From contig JAFOEU010000010.1 in NCBI GenBank assembly GCA_017387685.1, positions 1 to 64,000 of the forward strand: DNA of 64,000 bases, in the 5' to 3' direction. Made by a program: the position numbers and the translations under genes. Numbering within the stretch: position 1 is the first letter of the stretch; the number at the start of each line of letters is the position of its first letter. This DNA comes from Clostridia bacterium. GTDB lineage: Bacteria; Bacillota; Clostridia; Oscillospirales; CAG-272. Below, piece by piece: positions 1 to 6,932 of this stretch. The notes below the pieces were generated by a model, which saw nothing but the letters and a program-made list of their open reading frames with translations, was not told where the DNA came from and ran no database searches.

Positions 1-55
1 ACATTTCCTTGATTTGCGGTAATAATTCTTTTGTGTGCTGATTCTTCCTTGACAT
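1..55 (-). CDS. 5' end of an unidentified gene running off the window
   Basis: Only the first 18 codons are present. An ATG at 55 is preceded by an AAGGGGG ribosome binding site seven bases upstream, and the readable start is MSRKNQHTKELLPQIKEM. The basic, helical N-terminus would suit a DNA-binding protein or a transposase helper, but this is a guess. A promoter and a large inverted repeat lie directly upstream, which supports a real start. Confidence 0.4.
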   Translation of the reverse strand, partial: MSRKNQHTKELLPQIKEM

Positions 56-62
56 ACAAATT

Positions 63-103
63 CCCCCTTGATTTGGTACTATTATTATACCATATCAAGG
101 GGG
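63..103. repeat. 16-bp inverted repeat over promoter and RBS
   Basis: The arms 63-78 and 88-103 match at 15 of 16 positions (outer part CCCCCTTGAT / ATCAAGGGGG) around a 9-base AT-rich loop. The structure covers the ribosome binding site and the -10 box of the gene at 1-55. It may be an operator, an mRNA hairpin that hides the RBS, or the end of a mobile element. Confidence 0.6.
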
Positions 104-113
104 CTTTTGTCTA
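84..113 (-). promoter_or_regulatory. promoter for the partial gene at 1-55
   Basis: On the minus strand TAGACA (108-113), an 18-bp spacer and TATAAT (84-89). The -10 box lies inside the loop side of the inverted repeat at 63-103, so folding or a bound protein there could control it. Confidence 0.45.
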
Positions 114-196
114 TTGTCCGTTTTTAACGGACCTGTTCACACGCGGGAGGGGCTTTTCTTTGTTCGCAAAATAGCTGAGCCGATTTTATTTTAATT

Positions 197-314
197 GAAA
201 TTTGCCTCGGCAAATTTCCACCTTTACGTTTCGCAAAGCGAAACATATCGTGCCGTGGGCATATCGTATCCGAAGGATATATCGTGCCGAAGGCATATCG
301 CGCGCCGCGCACGG
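197..314. repeat. array of short hairpins with TATCG spacers
   Basis: Consecutive small palindromes, each with a 3-4 base loop: GAAATTTGCC/TCGG/CAAATTTC (197-218), TTTCGCAAAGCGAAA (229-243), TGCCGTGGGCA, TATCCGAAGGATA, TGCCGAAGGCA and a CGCGCC/GGCGC unit. From the second unit on they are separated by TATCG. Related arrays with an ATTATCATT spacer lie at 30105-30185 and 53059-53136. No credible protein is encoded between 124 and 460. Confidence 0.75.
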
Positions 315-460
315 CGCAACCCCCGAACTTTATTCTACCGCACACTTTATCTCTATGCTTAAATAAAAATTATCACCGTAGGGGACGGCGCCCTCGACGA
401 TATTAATTTTGTTTGTGCATATTGGTTTTGCTGGGTTTGATAATATAATTCATCAGGGGT

Positions 461-620
461 GAATGAGCAAAACCACCCACAAGGGGTGGTTTTGCTCATT
501 CCAAGCAGTCGGCAGGGGCGCCGCCTGCTTGAAGCGCAAGGGATGTTTCGACCGCTGCGGCGGTCGACTTAAGGAACTTTTTGAAAAAAGTTCCTTAAGA
601 AACCTCAAAAACTTTCCTGT
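461..620. repeat. composite dispersed repeat, copy 1
   Basis: A string of palindromes: CAAAACCACCC/GGGGTGGTTTTG, a GCAGTCGGCAGGGGCGCCGC block, CGACCGC/GCGGTCG, then AAGGAACTTTTTGAAAAAAG with its inverse and the tail CTCAAAAACTTT. The same order and near-identical cores occur at 35383-35535, and in inverse orientation at 46427-46695 and 50732-50924. Open frames across it look like chance. Confidence 0.7.
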
Positions 621-660
621 TGCTGTTGTCTTTTGTCACAGCTTATTTTTTCTTTCCAAT

Positions 661-698
661 AAAAAACAACCGCTTGCTTTCGCAAACGGTTGCTTTTT
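661..698 (-). terminator. terminator after rplA
   Basis: A hairpin with stem CAACCGCTTGC / GCAAACGGTTG (667-691) is followed on the minus strand by six T residues. It ends the ribosomal operon just after the rplA stop codon. Confidence 0.85.
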
Positions 699-706
699 AT
701 TGGTTA

Positions 707-1405
707 TTAGCCAAGCTTAGCCTGGTTGATCTTAACGCCGGGGCCCATCGTGGATGCGATTACGCAGCTCTTGATGTACTGACCCTTAGCAGCAGCGGGC
801 TTTGCCTTAATAACTGCGCCAACGAGTGCGTCGAAGTTCTCCTGGAGCTTTTCCTGACCGAAGGATACCTTGCCGAGAGGGCAGTGGATAATGTTGGTCT
901 TGTCAAGACGGTACTCGATCTTACCTGCCTTAGCCTCGTTTACTGCACGAGCTACGTCGGGAGTAACAGTACCGTTCTTGGGAGAAGGCATAAGTCCCTT
1001 AGGACCGAGAACCTTACCGAGACGGCCGATAACGCCCATCATGTCAGGGGATGCGATTACAACGTCGAAGTCGAACCAGTTTTCCTTGGTGATCTTCTCA
1101 ACAAGCTCTGCGCCGCCAACGTAGTCTGCGCCTGCAGCAGTAGCAGCCTCGATCTTAGCGGGATCCTTTACGAATACGAGAGTCTTAACAGTCTTACCGG
1201 TACCGTTGGGGAGTACAACTGCACCACGAACCTGCTGGTCAGCGTGACGGGAGTCAACACCGAGGCGGATGTGGATCTCAACGGTCTCGTCGAACTTTGC
1301 CTTTGCGGTCTGGCAAACGAGAGCCATAGCCTCAGAGGGATCGTAAGCCTTCGAACGGTCGATGAGCTTAGCACTATCTACATACTTCTTACCCATTTTA
1401 GCCAT
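707..1405 (-). CDS. rplA: 50S ribosomal protein L1
   Basis: A 232-residue protein of the normal length for L1, the large-subunit protein that forms the mobile L1 stalk near the E site. It starts [13 protein letters not shown] and contains the conserved stretch [20 protein letters not shown] and the FVKDPAK region. The ATG follows a GAGGAGG ribosome binding site. It is the last gene of the rpmG-secE-nusG-rplK-rplA block, 16 bases after rplK, and a terminator follows directly, so rplJ and rplL, its usual companions, are not in this operon. L1 commonly represses its own operon in bacteria; no clear L1 site was recognised here. Confidence 0.97.
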   Translation of the reverse strand: MAKMGKKYVDSAKLIDRSKAYDPSEAMALVCQTAKAKFDETVEIHIRLGVDSRHADQQVRGAVVLPNGTGKTVKTLVFVKDPAKIEAATAAGADYVGGAELVEKITKENWFDFDVVIASPDMMGVIGRLGKVLGPKGLMPSPKNGTVTPDVARAVNEAKAGKIEYRLDKTNIIHCPLGKVSFGQEKLQENFDALVGAVIKAKPAAAKGQYIKSCVIASTMGPGVKINQAKLG

Positions 1406-1421
1406 TTTAACTTACCTCCTC

Positions 1422-1847
1422 TTAGTCTTCTACGGTGATACCCATGGAACGTGCGGTTCCTGCGATCATGCTCATTGCAGCCTCGATGGAAGCAGCGTTG
1501 AGGTCGGGCATCTTGGTCTCTGCGATCTTTCTTACCTGATCCTTGGTAAGATGAGCAACCTTGGTCTTGTTGGGCTTTGCGGAGCCGCTCTCAATGCCTG
1601 CAGCCTTGAGAATAAGAACAGGTGCGGGGGGAGTCTTGGTGATAAAGGTGAAGGAACGGTCTGCATATACAGTAATAACTACAGGGATGATGAGACCGAT
1701 GTCGTTCTTGGTTCTTTCGTTAAATTCCTTAGTGAATACCGGAATTGCAACACCGTACTGACCGAGTGCGGGACCTACGGGGGGCTGAGGAGTTGCTTTA
1801 CCGGCGGGCAGCTGAAGCTTGATATAGCCCAATACTTTCTTTCCCAT
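1422..1847 (-). CDS. rplK: 50S ribosomal protein L11
   Basis: A 141-residue protein with the typical L11 start [18 protein letters not shown], the [11 protein letters not shown] motif and the C-terminal rRNA-binding half ending SMGITVED. L11 binds the GTPase-associated region of 23S rRNA and takes part in the stringent response. It sits 65 bases after nusG and 16 before rplA, the usual order. The 65-base gap has no promoter that I can see. Length and motifs are standard. Confidence 0.98.
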   Translation of the reverse strand: MGKKVLGYIKLQLPAGKATPQPPVGPALGQYGVAIPVFTKEFNERTKNDIGLIIPVVITVYADRSFTFITKTPPAPVLILKAAGIESGSAKPNKTKVAHLTKDQVRKIAETKMPDLNAASIEAAMSMIAGTARSMGITVED

Positions 1848-1912
1848 AAATAAATACCTCCATGTGGTTTTTGGCGGAAGAATTCAGAAAATTTTTCTTC
1901 CTCCCACTAATT

Positions 1913-2452
1913 TTAAACCGGAATTACGTTTGCGGCGTCAAACTCTACCGGCATATCACGACGACCTCTCTTAACGAGGACGGTGATCTTCTTGGTTTCA
2001 TCCGAAATGGACTGTACGGTGCCTGTGTAGCCATCGAACAGACCACCCTTGATGGTGACCTCGTCTCCAACGCCGACTGCGAGACGGGGAGCCTTTTTTT
2101 CTTCGATATTGAGGTCTTCAACCTCTTTATCGGAAAGGGGTGTGGGTTTTGATCCGGGGCCTACGAAGCCGGTAACGCCGGTAATGTTTCTTACTGCGTG
2201 CCAGGATTCGTCGTTCATGATCATCTTGACGAGAACGTAGCCGGGGAAGAGCTTGTACTCTACTTCCTTTTCCACGTCGCCCTTCTTCTCCAGAACTGTT
2301 TCAACCGGAATCTTTGCCTCAAAGATCAAGTCTCCGAGACCGCGGTTTTCAACGATCTTCTGGATATTTGCCATAACCTTGTTTTCATATCCGGAGTACG
2401 TATGCACCACATACCAACGCACACCGACATTCATTTCATTGATATCGCTCAT
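1913..2452 (-). CDS. nusG: transcription antitermination/pausing factor NusG
   Basis: A 179-residue NusG with the N-terminal NGN domain (RWYVVHTYSGYENKV, about residues 12-26, and FPGYVLVKM) and a C-terminal KOW domain (VGDEVTIKGGLFDGYTGTV). NusG binds RNA polymerase and affects pausing, Rho activity and coupling to ribosomes. The ATG lies 9 bases after the secE stop with only a weak AAGATCC upstream, so translation may be coupled to secE. Confidence 0.97.
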   Translation of the reverse strand: MSDINEMNVGVRWYVVHTYSGYENKVMANIQKIVENRGLGDLIFEAKIPVETVLEKKGDVEKEVEYKLFPGYVLVKMIMNDESWHAVRNITGVTGFVGPGSKPTPLSDKEVEDLNIEEKKAPRLAVGVGDEVTIKGGLFDGYTGTVQSISDETKKITVLVKRGRRDMPVEFDAANVIPV

Positions 2453-2461
2453 TGGATCTTA

Positions 2462-2962
2462 TCAGATCAGGTGGCTGAGAGCCTCAATGCCGCCCGAGAA
2501 GATGATGTCAAGAATAGCGATGACAACTACGAGCGCAACGATAACAACAATAACTGTGATAGTATTACGGCGAACGTCCTCTTTAGAGGACCAGGTTACC
2601 TTTTTCAGCTCACTCTTATAGTCGCTGATAAACTTCTTTACCTTAGCCTGGAAGGAAGGAATAGCAAAGTAGCAGATTACGAATGCAGCTGCACCGAGAA
2701 CGATGATGGATGCGGAAACGATGATGTCAACCCAGTTGATGTTGTGATCATGCTCGTCTTCGGTTTCACCCTCGTGGTCGTGATCGTGATCATCTGCAGG
2801 TGCGGTGGTTTCCTCTGCGGGAGCCTCGGTTACGTCGCCTGCAACCTCTGCGGTTGTTTCAGCGGACTCACCGGTAACTTCATCGGCAAAGACGTTAGCG
2901 GTAAGGAGTGTGAGCATCAGCATTGCGGCAAGGATAACCGCAAGGATCTTTGATGTCTTCAT
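2462..2962 (-). CDS. secE: SecE translocase subunit with a long N-terminal extension
   Basis: The C-terminal part is a normal SecE: an amphipathic helix with SELKKVTWSS (about residues 115-124) and a final membrane helix. SecE clamps SecY in the protein-conducting channel. The protein has 166 residues, against roughly 60-75 in most Bacillota. The extra part is a signal-peptide-like start (MKTSKILAVILAAMLML, possible cleavage at VFA/DE), an acidic Thr/Ala/Glu linker, a cluster with five His among Asp/Glu (DDHDHDHEG, EDEHDH, about residues 57-73) and an extra membrane helix (about 76-100). A GGGGGA ribosome binding site precedes the ATG and the frame is continuous, so this is no simple misjoin. 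E. coli SecE also has three membrane helices, but not this extracellular linker. Confidence 0.92.
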   Translation of the reverse strand: MKTSKILAVILAAMLMLTLLTANVFADEVTGESAETTAEVAGDVTEAPAEETTAPADDHDHDHEGETEDEHDHNINWVDIIVSASIIVLGAAAFVICYFAIPSFQAKVKKFISDYKSELKKVTWSSKEDVRRNTITVIVVIVALVVVIAILDIIFSGGIEALSHLI

Positions 2963-2972
2963 AGCGTCCCCC

Positions 2973-3134
2973 TTACTTGGTTTCTCTGTGAAGAGTGTGC
3001 TTACGGCAGAATTTGCAATACTTCTTCAGCTCAAGTCTGTCGGGCGTATTCTTCTTGTTCTTTTTTGTGTCGTAGTTTCTCTGCTTGCACTCGGTGCATG
3101 CGAGAGTAACCTTGACTCTGGAATCATTAGCCAT
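2973..3134 (-). CDS. rpmG: 50S ribosomal protein L33
   Basis: A 53-residue protein starting [20 protein letters not shown]. Two zinc-binding Cys pairs are visible, CTEC and CKFC, so this is the zinc-containing form of L33. An AGGAGG ribosome binding site precedes the ATG. It is the first gene of the secE-nusG-rplK-rplA block, a standard place for rpmG, and its stop is ten bases before the secE start. Confidence 0.95.
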   Translation of the reverse strand: MANDSRVKVTLACTECKQRNYDTKKNKKNTPDRLELKKYCKFCRKHTLHRETK

Positions 3135-3270
3135 ATTGTCGGCACCTCCTGTGATAGTTTATTTGACCGCTTTTTGGTGCGGTCGGTGTACCTCCCTCTT
3201 GCCGGCGCGGACAGAACCTGTGGTGCGAGCCTTGTCCACTCTATTTCGTAAAAAGCACACGAAAAAAGAG

Positions 3271-3286
3271 CCTCTGCCAACAGAGG
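3271..3286 (-). promoter_or_regulatory. hairpin at the 5' end of the rpmG operon transcript
   Basis: A perfect stem CCTCTG/CAGAGG with a 4-base loop begins within about one base of the expected transcription start and is followed on the minus strand by CTCTTTTTTC. It could be an attenuator-like structure or a 5' stabiliser of the ribosomal protein mRNA. Confidence 0.5.
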
Positions 3287-3293
3287 TAAAAAT

Positions 3294-3322
3294 ATTATAC
3301 TACTTTTTATCAAAAAAGTCAA
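3294..3322 (-). promoter_or_regulatory. promoter of rpmG-secE-nusG-rplK-rplA
   Basis: TTGACT (3317-3322), a 17-bp spacer and TATAAT (3294-3299) on the minus strand. It lies about 160 bases upstream of rpmG, leaving a structured leader. Confidence 0.8.
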
Positions 3323-3453
3323 TAGCTTTTCAGAATATTTTTCGTTTTTTCTGATATTTTTTGTAAAAATCGGAATTTGTACATAAAAACATTAAACTGT
3401 GACAAAATAAGGAGGGAAATAAACCCGCTTATATATAAGGAAGGAACTTGAAA

Positions 3454-3897
3454 ATGAAAGAAAAAACCAAAAGAATCTACACAATCGGCGGCTCGGTGCT
3501 GACTGCACTTTCGATCGCGCTGTCATTGCTTGCTTTTGTCGCTATCGGAGTATATGCCGCGACCGACACGGGAATGCCTATGTTGACCGATATCATACCG
3601 GGCGAAAACGGCACGTCAGCTCTGCCTCTGCCCGATGGCGGTAATGTGGACTCGGACGTTCTGACTCCCGACGACAGCTCGCGTACTCCATCTATGACGA
3701 GTGAAACACCCGCGCAAACGACTCGTCCCGCAACAACTACGGCGCGCCCGGCTACCACGACGTCTCCCGATAGTACCGATACGGGAATGGTTGACGGTGA
3801 AGAGGGCAGCGGTATCCTCGGTGCGATCATTGCGGTAATCGTAGTTGTAGCGATCATACTTGTGGTTATTGCGCTGATCCCCAGAAAGAGAAGCTGA
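3454..3897 (+). CDS. small surface protein with two membrane anchors and a Thr-rich linker
   Basis: A 147-residue protein of unknown function. An N-terminal hydrophobic segment (about residues 12-35) is followed by a Ser/Thr/Pro-rich stretch with the near-repeat TTRPATTTARPATTT, then a C-terminal membrane helix (about 124-143) and a basic end, RKRS. A short mucin-like extracellular loop is the simplest reading. The ATG at 3454 is preferred over an in-frame TTG at 3448, as it sits at proper distance from the purine-rich AAGGAAGGAAC. It stands alone between the ribosomal block and secG, with a strong terminator behind it. Confidence 0.7.
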   Translation: MKEKTKRIYTIGGSVLTALSIALSLLAFVAIGVYAATDTGMPMLTDIIPGENGTSALPLPDGGNVDSDVLTPDDSSRTPSMTSETPAQTTRPATTTARPATTTSPDSTDTGMVDGEEGSGILGAIIAVIVVVAIILVVIALIPRKRS

Positions 3898-3914
3898 TAC
3901 GTGTTTGTGCAAAA

Positions 3915-3946
3915 AGAAAAGCCCGCGCGTCTGCGCGGGCTTTTCT
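3915..3946. terminator. bidirectional terminator
   Basis: Stem AGAAAAGCCCGCGC / GCGCGGGCTTTTCT with A and T tracts on both sides. It serves the plus-strand gene at 3454 and minus-strand secG. Confidence 0.85.
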
Positions 3947-3959
3947 GCGTTGAGTTTGA

Positions 3960-4199
3960 TTATGCAACGATAAGGTACATCACAAGAACGATTACTGCGA
4001 AAACGCCTGCGATGATGGGAGTGAGCTTGTTGAGAAGCTTATCAAGGCGGGAGTTTCTGTCCTTGCCGAGGAAGGACTCAGCCGCGCCGGAAATAACGCC
4101 CATGCCTCCGTCCTTGGAAGACTGAAGAAGAACAGCCACTACAAGGAAAAGAGCGAATACGATGAGAATGATACCAAAGGTAATCTCAAGACCTGTCAT
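3960..4199 (-). CDS. secG: SecG translocase subunit
   Basis: A 79-residue protein with two membrane helices (about residues 5-26 and 58-78) around the conserved cytoplasmic stretch LLQSSKDGGMGVISGAAESF, typical of SecG. SecG assists SecYE-dependent export. It is followed by the shared terminator at 3915-3946 and lies about 50 bases downstream of tRNA-Ser on the same strand, so it may share the tRNA promoter. Confidence 0.95.
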   Translation of the reverse strand: MTGLEITFGIILIVFALFLVVAVLLQSSKDGGMGVISGAAESFLGKDRNSRLDKLLNKLTPIIAGVFAVIVLVMYLIVA

Positions 4200-4253
4200 T
4201 GATGCAAACCTCCTTACAGAATTATATTTGCCTATCGAATAAAAAGCAAAAAA

Positions 4254-4342
4254 TGGCGGAGGGAAAGGGATTCGAACCCTTGTGGGCTTTCGCCCAAACG
4301 GTTTTCAAGACCGCCTCGTTATGACCACTTCGATATCCCTCC
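4254..4342 (-). tRNA. tRNA-Ser (anticodon TGA)
   Basis: An 89-nt type II tRNA with acceptor GGAGGGA/TCCCTCC, encoded CCA, long variable arm (GGGC/GCCC) and anticodon loop CTTGAAA, giving anticodon TGA. The T loop GGTTCGAATCC is standard. Confidence 0.95.
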
Positions 4343-4378
4343 AAAGCGGGAAATCCGATACGCAAAAATGCATATTAT

Positions 4379-4407
4379 ATAATATCATACATTTTGTGAT
4401 TTGTCAA
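4379..4407 (-). promoter_or_regulatory. promoter of tRNA-Ser
   Basis: TTGACA (4402-4407), a 17-bp spacer and TATTAT (4379-4384), about 37 bases upstream of the tRNA. Confidence 0.8.
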
Positions 4408-4458
4408 GACCTATTTGTTAATTTATTTCGAAAGAAGAGAAAAATGCCACAATTTTCG

Positions 4459-4487
4459 TTGACAAAGGGGCGGGACTATGCTATAAT
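4459..4487 (+). promoter_or_regulatory. promoter of rnpB
   Basis: A consensus TTGACA (4459-4464), 17-bp spacer and TATAAT (4482-4487). RNA would start near 4494, exactly at the first paired base of the RNase P P1 helix. Confidence 0.92.
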
Positions 4488-4493
4488 ATGTAA

Positions 4494-4847
4494 GCAACTC
4501 TGCCGGACGGCCGCGCGGTATGGTGCCGAAAGGTATTACCGTGAGGAAAGTCCGGGCTTCGCAGGGCAGGATAGCTGATAACGTCAGCCGCAGGTGACTG
4601 CCGGGAAAGTGCAACAGAAATAAACCGCCCGCGTATGCGGGTAAGGATGGAAAGGCGAGGTAAGAGCTCACCAGTTCCTATGGTAACATAGGTCCGCTGT
4701 AAACCCTATCCGAAGCAACACCGTATGGGAGTCGTTTGCCCGACACATACTCCCGGGTGGCATGAGGGAAACCTCGGAGCTATGCGGCGACGCATAGCAA
4801 AGACAGATGGTCGTCCACGACAGAACCCGGCTTACAGGCAGAGTTGC
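4494..4847 (+). ncRNA. rnpB: RNase P RNA (bacterial class A type)
   Basis: The catalytic RNA that cuts 5' leaders from tRNA precursors. The conserved GAGGAAAGTCCGGGCT element and the closing ACAGAACCCGGCTTACAG are both visible. The ends pair as P1: GCAACTCTGCC at 4494-4504 with GGCAGAGTTGC at 4837-4847. Length is about 354 nt. It has its own consensus promoter and terminator. Confidence 0.95.
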
Positions 4848-4878
4848 TCCGTTCTCTCAAGGAACGGAGTCGTTTTTT
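4848..4878 (+). terminator. terminator of rnpB
   Basis: Stem TCCGTTC/GAACGGA followed by a run of six T. Confidence 0.9.
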
Positions 4879-4903
4879 ATGAATTAAAAAAGGAGAGTAT
4901 CTT

Positions 4904-6547
4904 ATGGAAAGATTTATCAGCCTTATTATGTGTTTTTGCCTCGTCTGCTCGATTGGGGGCTTTTTTGTTTCCTGCGAGAAGGATGAGCCCGAGGTATCGA
5001 CAGAGATAGCCGAAGCGGCAACCGAAGCCGCGGCGGAGAGCGCTTGCATTAAGCTTTCCGACCTGCAAAACTTTGTGATCGCCAGAAGCGAAGAAGGATA
5101 TTTGTTCAAAGCCGCCGCAAGGGAGCTGAGAGATGTTATCAACGAAAGCTTTTCCTTGAATCTGAAGGCGAAGAGCGATTTTGTGACAGATGCAGTTCCC
5201 GGATATGAGGAGGCTGAATTTGAGATTCTTGTCGGTGTTTGTGACCGAGAAGAGAGCGCAAGCTTTGTTGCGGATCTCAGAAAGAACGATTATGGCTATA
5301 CTATGATAGGCAGCAAGCTCGTTATCGCCGGCGCGACCGAGGAGGGAACTTATAAGGCTTATGAACATTTTGTAGAAAATGTTGTTAAGAAATGCAAAGG
5401 AGAGATCTTCTTCGATAACGCGGAGCAAAGTTATATTTTTCGCGATGAATATACCGAGCTTACTATCAATGGTGCACCCATCAGCGAATACTCCATCGTT
5501 TATCCGTGCAGCAAGAAAAAGCAAGAGGATGCCATAGCAAAGCTTCTTTGTTCCGTGATAGCTGATATCAGCGGATATACTCTTGAGATCAAGACGGATA
5601 GCGCCGCGCCTTCGGGAAAAGAGATCAGGATAGGAGCTACCTCGCGTGATACCGCGCCGACTGTTTCGGCAGAGGAATGCTTTGTCGGCAACAGCGGCGA
5701 CAGCATCATTTTGTATGCGGAGAACTCGGCGTGTCTTCTGAATGCATATAATTCCTTTGTTGCGATGCTGAATGCCACTCCGTCTTTGACAGTCAAAGAC
5801 ACCGTGAGCGCGCCCGCACTTTCCGAGGAGCTTGTTATTCTTGACTACAACGTCTGGATGCATACCGCGGGTCAAGAAGGAAGAGTCAAATCGGTATTGC
5901 AAACGATAGAAGATATTTCCCCCGATCTGATGGGACTTCAAGAGTGCACACACGAATGGATGGCTTTTCTGACGGAAAAATTTTCCGAAGAATACGGGAT
6001 TGTCGGAGAGGGCCGCGACGGTACAAAATCTTCTACCGACCAGTTCAATCCGATTCTTTACCGCAAGGATAAATTCACTCTCATCGACAGCGGTACGCGT
6101 TGGCTTTCCGAAACTCCCGAGATCAAGTACACTAAGGTACCGGATTCGACCTATGAGCGCATATTTACATTTGCCGTTCTTGAGGAGAATACAACCGGTA
6201 AGAGATTTGTGTTTATAAGCACTCATTTTGATCATCTTGGCGGTCAGGCGGATCAGGCATCGTGTATGATCGCGTATATTTCGCAGTTCCGCGATGTGCC
6301 TATGTTTATGTGCGGTGACTACAACGGGGCGGGGATTGCCAATAATATGATAGACGGCGGTTACGTCAACTCCAAAAAGGTTGCTTTGAATAAGGTCAAC
6401 GACGTAGCTACAATGAGTGGCGGCAGCGAGATAGATTTCATCTTCACAAACGGCATAGATGTGGGAGTGACTTATTATGAGGTCGGAGATGAAAATGAGT
6501 CCTCGGACCATTTTCCTGTGATCGTCAAATTTAAGTTTTATAAATAA
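4904..6547 (+). CDS. lipoprotein with an endonuclease/exonuclease/phosphatase (EEP) domain
   Basis: A 547-residue secreted lipoprotein: signal peptide with lipobox FVSC (Cys about residue 24), an acidic Ala/Glu/Thr linker, two tandem alpha/beta domains (about 55-165 and 190-300) and a C-terminal EEP domain (about 310-547). The EEP motifs are seen: LDYNVW, GLQECTHEW, STHFDH, GDYNG and SDHFPV. The family hydrolyses phosphodiesters of nucleic acids, sphingolipids or inositol phosphates; the substrate cannot be told. The tandem domains share the pattern EI-IG--R and a later strand-helix unit with the N-terminal domain of the SGNH lipoprotein at 51778. AAAGGAGAG precedes the ATG. Confidence 0.85.
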   Translation: MERFISLIMCFCLVCSIGGFFVSCEKDEPEVSTEIAEAATEAAAESACIKLSDLQNFVIARSEEGYLFKAAARELRDVINESFSLNLKAKSDFVTDAVPGYEEAEFEILVGVCDREESASFVADLRKNDYGYTMIGSKLVIAGATEEGTYKAYEHFVENVVKKCKGEIFFDNAEQSYIFRDEYTELTINGAPISEYSIVYPCSKKKQEDAIAKLLCSVIADISGYTLEIKTDSAAPSGKEIRIGATSRDTAPTVSAEECFVGNSGDSIILYAENSACLLNAYNSFVAMLNATPSLTVKDTVSAPALSEELVILDYNVWMHTAGQEGRVKSVLQTIEDISPDLMGLQECTHEWMAFLTEKFSEEYGIVGEGRDGTKSSTDQFNPILYRKDKFTLIDSGTRWLSETPEIKYTKVPDSTYERIFTFAVLEENTTGKRFVFISTHFDHLGGQADQASCMIAYISQFRDVPMFMCGDYNGAGIANNMIDGGYVNSKKVALNKVNDVATMSGGSEIDFIFTNGIDVGVTYYEVGDENESSDHFPVIVKFKFYK

Positions 6548-6552
6548 CGTAT

Positions 6553-6579
6553 AGGCGGGTTGATAAGACCCGCCTTTTA
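6553..6579 (+). terminator. terminator after the EEP lipoprotein
   Basis: Stem AGGCGGGT/ACCCGCCT with a following T run. Confidence 0.85.
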
Positions 6580-6617
6580 ATAATCGAAAATAAAAAACAG
6601 AAAAATGTAAAATAGAC

Positions 6618-6646
6618 TTGACATTTTTTCTTCTTTGTAGTATAGT
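6618..6646 (+). promoter_or_regulatory. promoter of a short independent transcript
   Basis: TTGACA (6618-6623), 17-bp spacer, TATAGT (6641-6646). With the terminator at 6777-6805 it defines a transcript of about 150 nt that ends before the antiporter gene and its own promoter. Confidence 0.8.
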
Positions 6647-6702
6647 AACAACGCTTCCTATTTATGAAATATATAAATATATTTTACTAACGGGAGGGCG
6701 GA

Positions 6703-6768
6703 GTGTTCGTGGCTACATATATTGCGTATCTCGCGTATATGATCCTCCGCGCTTACGGAATGATCTGA
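6703..6768 (+). CDS. possible 21-residue hydrophobic peptide
   Basis: A GTG-started frame five bases after GGGAGG encodes a peptide beginning VFVATYIAYLAY, mostly hydrophobic and aromatic with one Arg, long enough for one membrane span. It lies alone between a consensus promoter and a strong terminator. Small membrane regulators and type I toxins can look like this, but the transcript might instead be a small RNA. No antisense RNA was recognised. Function unknown. Confidence 0.4.
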   Translation: MFVATYIAYLAYMILRAYGMI

Positions 6769-6776
6769 ATACGAAA

Positions 6777-6805
6777 ACAAGGAACTCCGCGGTTCCTTGT
6801 TTTTT
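6777..6805 (+). terminator. terminator of the short transcript
   Basis: Stem ACAAGGAAC/GTTCCTTGT followed by six T. Confidence 0.9.
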
Positions 6806-6841
6806 AATAAAAAGTTTTACAATGTAAATCTAACTTTACGG

Positions 6842-6870
6842 TTGACAAACGTCGCTTTTTGTAGTATAAT
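6842..6870 (+). promoter_or_regulatory. promoter of the antiporter-GH16 unit
   Basis: TTGACA (6842-6847), 17-bp spacer, TATAAT (6865-6870). Confidence 0.88.
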
Positions 6871-6932
6871 ATACGAACGCAATTTATTAATAGGAAGAAA
6901 AAGCGAATTTTTTTCGCGGAAAGTAGGTAAAA

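Noticed and set aside
196..314. CRISPR array
   Set aside because: The spacers are constant and the palindromic units vary, with no 28-37 base repeat and no cas genes; the pattern is a hairpin repeat array.
620..1438. Plus-strand frame opposite rplA
   Set aside because: rplA is certain on the minus strand; the opposite frame is a codon-bias effect.
4877..6511. A 544-codon minus-strand frame opposite the EEP lipoprotein
   Set aside because: The plus strand has lipobox, EEP motifs, RBS and terminator; the minus frame has none and would read through the rnpB terminator.
6871..6932. Riboswitch before the Ca2+ antiporter
   Set aside because: The leader is only about 55 bases, with no conserved aptamer that I can recognise.
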